From NCBI GenBank assembly GCA_032718475.1, contig JAUCBJ010004683.1, forward strand, positions 1 through 22,672: DNA of 22,672 nt, written 5' to 3'. Of this stretch, positions 18,771-22,672 are shown one piece after another. The position numbers and the translations under genes were made by a program. The stretch's first letter is position 1. Each line of letters begins with the position of its first letter. The notes below the pieces were generated by a model. It was not told the origin of the DNA and made no database searches. It saw only the letters and a program-made list of their open reading frames with translations. The DNA is from Nemertoderma westbladi (taxonomy: Eukaryota > Xenacoelomorpha > Nemertodermatida > Nemertodermatidae).

Positions 18771-19164
18771 GAATCAAAACAATTAGTCAATAAACATTAA
18801 CTCAATAACATAATAGGTTACAGTTTACAGTAGTCTTATTTTTGCCATACGAAAATACCACAGGTATGGCAGTATGGGTATGAATGAACTATACAGCTAT
18901 AACTCAACTACGCTACCGCGGTATACACCGCTAAGGCAGTAAGGCTACCGCAAAGCTATACCACTACCGCAAAAAGTAACTACTGATGTCTGACTGTACG
19001 TGTGCGATCCCTGTTTATAATACATATAATAATTAATTTGATCATTAAAATAATGTTGCATTGTAATTATGTAATATATATGTACTGATGCGGGATGCAG
19101 TTTTGATTTAAATACCGATATACACTATACAGTATGGCAGCATGGGTACACTTGGAGTTGTACT
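18771..19164. other. Non-coding stretch left of the host gene
   Basis: No gene recognised. The phrase TATGGCAGTATGGGTA near 18864 recurs as TATGGCAGCATGGGTA near 19133. Short TACCGC words recur around 18913-18970. The promoter of the downstream gene could lie here or further upstream, but no core element can be named. Confidence 0.4.
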
Positions 19165-19243
19165 AAAGTCCAATATTGGACTTTGGAGTCCAAAATTGGA
19201 CTTGAAGTCTAAAATTGGACTTGAAGTCCAATTTTTGACTTCT
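19165..19243. repeat. Palindromic short repeat AAGTCCAATATTGGACTT and variants
   Basis: 19166-19183 is a perfect 18-bp palindrome. It is followed by GAGTCCAAAATTGGACTT, GAAGTCTAAAATTGGACTT and GAAGTCCAATTTTTGACTTC, giving four self-complementary units in about 79 bp. It lies some 230 bp upstream of the host gene start codon. Confidence 0.88.
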
Positions 19244-19368
19244 CACCGACTGCTAGCAGCCAGTTATCCTGTTATCTGCGTCATTCATTCAGCCATCAGC
19301 TTATTACAGTACCGTATTACAGTATTACTGTATTAGGCCATTCCCTTTGACTGATTCTGATTGCAGGA

Positions 19369-20320
19369 TTGTTGCTGCATTTGCCTCCAACTGTCAGACT
19401 GTCCAAGTTGTTGCCATTTATTACCCCTACTCCTATTCCTGTACGCCTACTGAATTTGTGAATTGAAACAACAACCATGGTTCAGGGACCAGTCCTTCCT
19501 GTGGATTTAACATCAGCGTTTCTAATATCCAAATCAACTTTTATAAACATCTGTTTGGAGAACGGCGCGTTTATGAGGTCCTTTCTTATAGATTATCTTA
19601 AGAATGATTCGAGTTTCTTAGACGATTTTGTAACGACTAATTGTACAGCTGGACAAATAACAGTCTGGTTACAGAAGTTGCTAGGCAACGAACAGTCTTT
19701 CAGTTCATCCAGGAATTCCTCCCTTCAGCCGCAAAACATGACACCTCTAGCGGAGCCTTCGAGTTCGCCATACGTCCCTGCTTCCTCCTACAGATATAAC
19801 CCTCTGCATCCCATTGTTCCGAGGAGCTCCATCCAACAATCATCCCCCTACATCGCTAAACAACCGTATTCCAGTCTCCGTTATCAAGGTTACAGGAGTA
19901 CAGCTTCTCCCTTCCCACAGCGTGGGGCAGGGAGGTTGCGGTTGCATCGGAGAGGAGGATTCCCGATACCGGTAAGGAACGCGTCTTTAAAACCAACCCA
20001 ATTAGATCCTCCTCCTGTAAGTTACGAGTCCAACGAGCCTCCGATCGATTTAATTCCTTCAACCGTTTCATCTACATCTCAGAGTGACTTGAATCCGGAA
20101 GAAATTGTTGTTAAAGAAGAGAAAAGCGCAATTGACGAGTTTTCTATCTCCATAGCCGAACCAATAAATTTGGACAATCTCTCTAATAATGAAGGAAACT
20201 CAGATATATTAAGTCCATCGACCGACTCCATTTTATATCGAAGTTACGAATCAGTTCCTCAAATCTGTAACCCGAATATTTCGTCGACTCCCCAGCAATC
20301 AACTTCACAATCATTACCAG
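19369..20320 (+). CDS. Host gene, first coding exon: unrecognised Ser/Pro-rich protein (start at 19477)
   Basis: ATG at 19477 has a good context (ACAACCATGG) and follows an in-frame TGA at 19459-19461, so it is the likely start. The exon may begin at 19369, after an acceptor-like TTCTGATTGCAG. The protein has a hydrophobic, helical-looking N-terminus (residues 11-70). A long Ser/Pro/Tyr/Gln-rich disordered region follows, with a basic Arg/Gly patch (149-167: RGAGRLRLHRRGG), a SUMO-type site VKEE (212-215) and an acidic, Ser-rich tail. No known domain is certain. The frame reaches CCAG and then GTTAAT, read as a splice donor at 20321. If unspliced it would stop at TAA 20323-20325 as a 282-residue protein. 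Codon use and absence of stops set it apart from the decayed neighbours. Confidence 0.65.
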
Positions 20321-20503
20321 GTTAATAAAATAGTGTTTGTCAGTTTGCATTGTCTTCCCTATAGCTTACTCACTCAATATTTTAATATCGCCCACTCGTA
20401 CGATGTACCGGTACGCGGTACCACATACAGTAGCGGTACCGGTTTATGGTTGGTACCGGTAATCTTTTGTTCAAATTTCATAAAATAAAAGTTTTTATTG
20501 TAG
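20321..20503 (+). other. Candidate 183-bp intron
   Basis: It begins GTTAAT and ends TTTTTATTGTAG, a good acceptor with a T-rich tract. Skipping it joins the upstream frame (one base left over) to a downstream frame that stays open to a consensus donor. It contains a cluster of GGTACC/ACCGGT words (20404-20460). The weak donor is the main doubt. Confidence 0.55.
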
Positions 20504-20624
20504 ATGATTTGCAAACGATTGAACCGCAGCCGATGATAATAACGTCTGGCCCAAGTTTAATAAGTACCGGTACAGACGGACATGCGTTGTATAGCCAGCG
20601 TGGGCCCTCTACCGGCTTCCGCGG
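20504..20624 (+). CDS. Host gene, second exon (121 bp), continuing beyond 20624
   Basis: The exon lies between TTGTAG and GTAAGT, the ideal donor. In the phase set by exon 1 it encodes about 40 residues beginning DDLQTIEPQPMIITSGPSLI and including HALYSQRGPSTGFR, with no stop. The composition resembles exon 1 (Ser/Pro/Gly-rich, disordered). The open phase-2 end means that at least one more exon should follow to the right, but none can be identified before 22672. No family is recognised. Confidence 0.58.
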
Positions 20625-20846
20625 GTAAGTTATTGTATTTTATTTAAAAACCTTCATAGTCGAACTTAAGTATAACTTAAAGGAGTAGTATATATATAGT
20701 TAGCCACCACAAAATAGAACTATGTACCTGTATCAATAAATAACTACAATATCGACCTAGTAGTAGTAGTACATTATTATATTATGGGTGGGGGGGGATA
20801 AAAAACTACAACTCGGCGAATTATCGTTGTTAAATATAAAATTAAA
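20625..20846. other. Probable second intron, left part
   Basis: AT-rich sequence after the GTAAGT donor, with TAG-trinucleotide and G runs (GGTGGGGGGGGAT near 20788). No gene is recognised. Confidence 0.4.
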
Positions 20847-20912
20847 GAAAGGAGCAGGTCACCGGTCACCCACGATGCAGTGCATTATATTCTAACCAAA
20901 GCAATAAACTAA
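20847..20912. repeat. Diverged solo unit of the 68-bp satellite
   Basis: GAAAGGAGCAGGT, then TTCTAACCAAAGCAATAAAC at similar spacing, match both conserved blocks of the element D satellite unit. The middle of the unit is replaced by unrelated sequence that contains CACCGGTCACC. Confidence 0.68.
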
Positions 20913-21560
20913 AGTCAATAGAACGCGTTACAGTTTACGTTTTGTTCGTAATCAGGTTATAATTCCGTCGATTTTCCTCCAGAGAGATGAATTTAGATTG
21001 CACCAAGAGCCCAGCACCCCTCCCCCGCCTCCCCGGGCGGGTTTTTAAACCTATAAATTACCCGCATTAACTTGACACCCCCGTGCGAACGAGATTGTCT
21101 AAGTAAAGTTTGTAAAATATGAATAATATTCAGATTATTCCACCCAGCACCCTCTCTACTACCCATCAAACTCACTTAGGCCTAATATTCAAAATCGAGC
21201 AACAATATTATATAGGCCTACAAAATATTGTTGTACCAAGAATTGTTATTTGTGTCGCTATATTGTATGGGACTATCCACGTTGGTACGACTTATATTTA
21301 TCAGATAATTTAATTGGTTCTTCTGTCTAATTTAGTGCGTAACTCTCAATTCATTATAATATTTGTATTGATAATAACTACTCACTTTATTAACTTTCTT
21401 TGGTTTGATAAACTTTAATAATATGTTTTGCTCTATCCAATCGTCAAAAATTAATTAACAAATAATAATTGTCATTCAGTCATTCAATGTTCCTTGTTTT
21501 TGTTTATATTATATATACACTTATCTCTCGAAATACATTCAACCATTTTTAGGGGTCGGA
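20913..21560. other. AT-rich stretch, no gene recognised
   Basis: Contains a GC-rich patch at about 21005-21040 (CCCCTCCCCCGCCTCCCCGG) and two AGGCCTA words. The 64-codon frame at 21119-21313 has no domain or codon-use support. It could be intron of the host gene. Confidence 0.4.
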
Positions 21561-21561
21561 G

Positions 21562-21598
21562 CCCCCACCCCCCACCCCCCCCCCCCCCCCCCCACCCC
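21562..21598. repeat. Poly-C tract
   Basis: A run of almost pure C, interrupted by A at four or five positions, with one uninterrupted stretch of around 20 C. The complementary strand has strong potential to form G-quadruplexes. The exact length is unreliable because such tracts are error-prone in sequencing. Confidence 0.9.
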
Positions 21599-21775
21599 GC
21601 TAATGTTTTTCGAATTTCATCATATGCTACGAAATTTTAAATGATGATAGTTCGACACCCTTTCTTACTGGTGGCCTGGTCGGATTTTTTAATTTATGAG
21701 CTATTTCGATACAACAAGCCGTTCAAAATCGTCTATTTCGCAATATTTAGCCTCTTAGCCTCCTCCGTCGGCTTT

Positions 21776-22082
21776 ATTTTTCGTATTTTCAATGTAATCT
21801 CGATATTATGAGAACCGCCTTCATCTGCAGATTCCTAATCTGAAAACCGTTTAATATTTAACCAAAACTTGCCAAAGATATCAAAATACTAAGATGTAAA
21901 TTTTGAGACATAAATCGATATAATTCTATTGTTTCTTTACTCAATTCTAGAATATTCCATCTTAGTATTTTGATAATATCTCTGGGAATTTTTGGTGAAA
22001 TTTAAAACAGTTTTCTGATTCAGAATCTGCAGATGAAGGCGGTTCTAATGTTATCTAGATTACATTCAAAGGACGAAAAATG
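21776..22082. repeat. Foldback / MITE-like inverted repeat, arms of about 120 bp
   Basis: The left arm (21776-21896) and the reverse complement of the right arm (21958-22082) align along their whole length at roughly 80% by eye. Shared blocks include AATGTAATCT, GAACCGCCTTCATCTGCAG and ATCAAAATACTAAGATG. The loop is about 61 bp. The outer ends are ATTTTTCG and CGAAAAAT. No target-site duplication is evident. It is non-coding and consistent with a foldback element or an inverted duplication. Confidence 0.82.
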
Positions 22083-22672
22083 AAGGTTAAGTAAGTATTG
22101 GTGCTAAGGCTAAGTATTGATGCTAAGGCTAAGTATTGGTGCTAAGGCTAAGTAAGTATTGGTGCTAAGGCTAAGTATTGGTGCTAAGGCTAAGTATTGG
22201 TGCTAAGGCTAAGTAAGTATTGGTGCTAAGGCTAAGTATTGGTGCTAAGGCTAAGTATTGGTGCTAAGGCTAAGTATTGGTGCTAAGGCTAAGTAAGTAT
22301 TGGTGCTAAGGCTAAGTATTGGTGCTAAGGCTAAGTATTGGTGCTAAGGCTAAGTATTGGTGCTAAGGCTAAGTATTGGTGCTAAGGCTAAGTAAGTATT
22401 GGTGCTAATGCTAAGTATTGGTGCTAAGGCTAAGTATTGGTGATAAGGCTAAGTATTGGTGCTAAGGCTAAGTAAGTATTGGTGCTAAGGCTAAGTATTG
22501 GTGCTAAGGCTAAGTATTGGTGCTAAGGCTAAGTATTGGTGCTAAGGCTAAGTATTGGTGCTAAGGCTAAGTAAGTATTGGTGCTAAGGCTAAGTATTGG
22601 TGCTAAGGCTAAGTATTGGTGCTAAGGCTAAGTAAGTATTGGTGCTAAGGCTAAGTATTGGTGCTAAGGCTA
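22083..22672. repeat. 19/23-bp tandem array, open at the window end
   Basis: The short unit is GGTGCTAAGGCTAAGTATT (19 bp). A long form (23 bp) has an extra AAGT before the final ATT. About 29 units are visible, nearly identical apart from GATGC, CTAATG and TGATAAG variants. Reading L for long and S for short, the order is LSSLSSLSSSLSSSS then LSSSLSSSSLSSLS. No frame is open through it. Confidence 0.95.

Noticed and set aside
21119-21313. 64-codon plus-strand frame as a host exon
   Set aside because: No acceptor or donor in the right phase was recognised and the composition is that of AT-rich intergenic DNA.
22083-22672. Telomeric repeat
   Set aside because: Units contain CTAAGG/GGCTAAG words but have 19- and 23-bp periods, not the 5-7-bp period of telomeres.

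Overview
This looks like a piece of an animal nuclear genome, probably a marine invertebrate. The reasons are several families of APE-type non-LTR retrotransposons, a hAT-like element, spliceosomal splice signals, AT-rich intergenic DNA, large tandem arrays and recurring AGGCCTA and TACCGGTA words. The phylum cannot be fixed from sequence alone. Nothing bacterial or phage-like is present.

Layout. 1-5017 is non-coding and repeat-rich: seven perfect 38-bp repeats (1281-1546), a 1.2-kb array of TTACACTAG/TTACACCATG-type units (2332-3525), and a degenerate two-orientation repeat family around it. 5018-15496 is a block of three decayed non-LTR retrotransposons, all on the minus strand. Element C (5018-6074) is an L2/CR1-like 3' half. 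Element A (about 6226-15496) has ORF1 plus endonuclease/reverse transcriptase. Element B (7176-10785) is an almost full-length RTE-like element inserted inside the reverse transcriptase gene of A. B is flanked by an 11-bp target-site duplication, and removing it mentally puts A back in frame.

15687-16623 is a terminal-inverted-repeat element (D) that carries a 68-bp satellite; stray units of that satellite lie at 17071-17157 and about 20847-20912. 17178-18770 is a second, 5'-truncated copy of the B family (B2), itself split by a 1138-bp non-autonomous hAT-like element (17229-18366) with an 8-bp target-site duplication.

19369-20624 holds the only credible host gene: two plus-strand exons that join in frame, encoding an unrecognised Ser/Pro-rich protein that probably continues beyond the second donor. 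The right end has a poly-C tract, a foldback of about 120-bp arms (21776-22082) and a 19/23-bp tandem array that runs off the window.

The window is thus a layered transposon graveyard next to the start of one intron-containing gene. The insertion order can be read directly: A, then B into A; B2, then hAT into B2. No retrotransposon reading frame here is intact, so none should be autonomously active.
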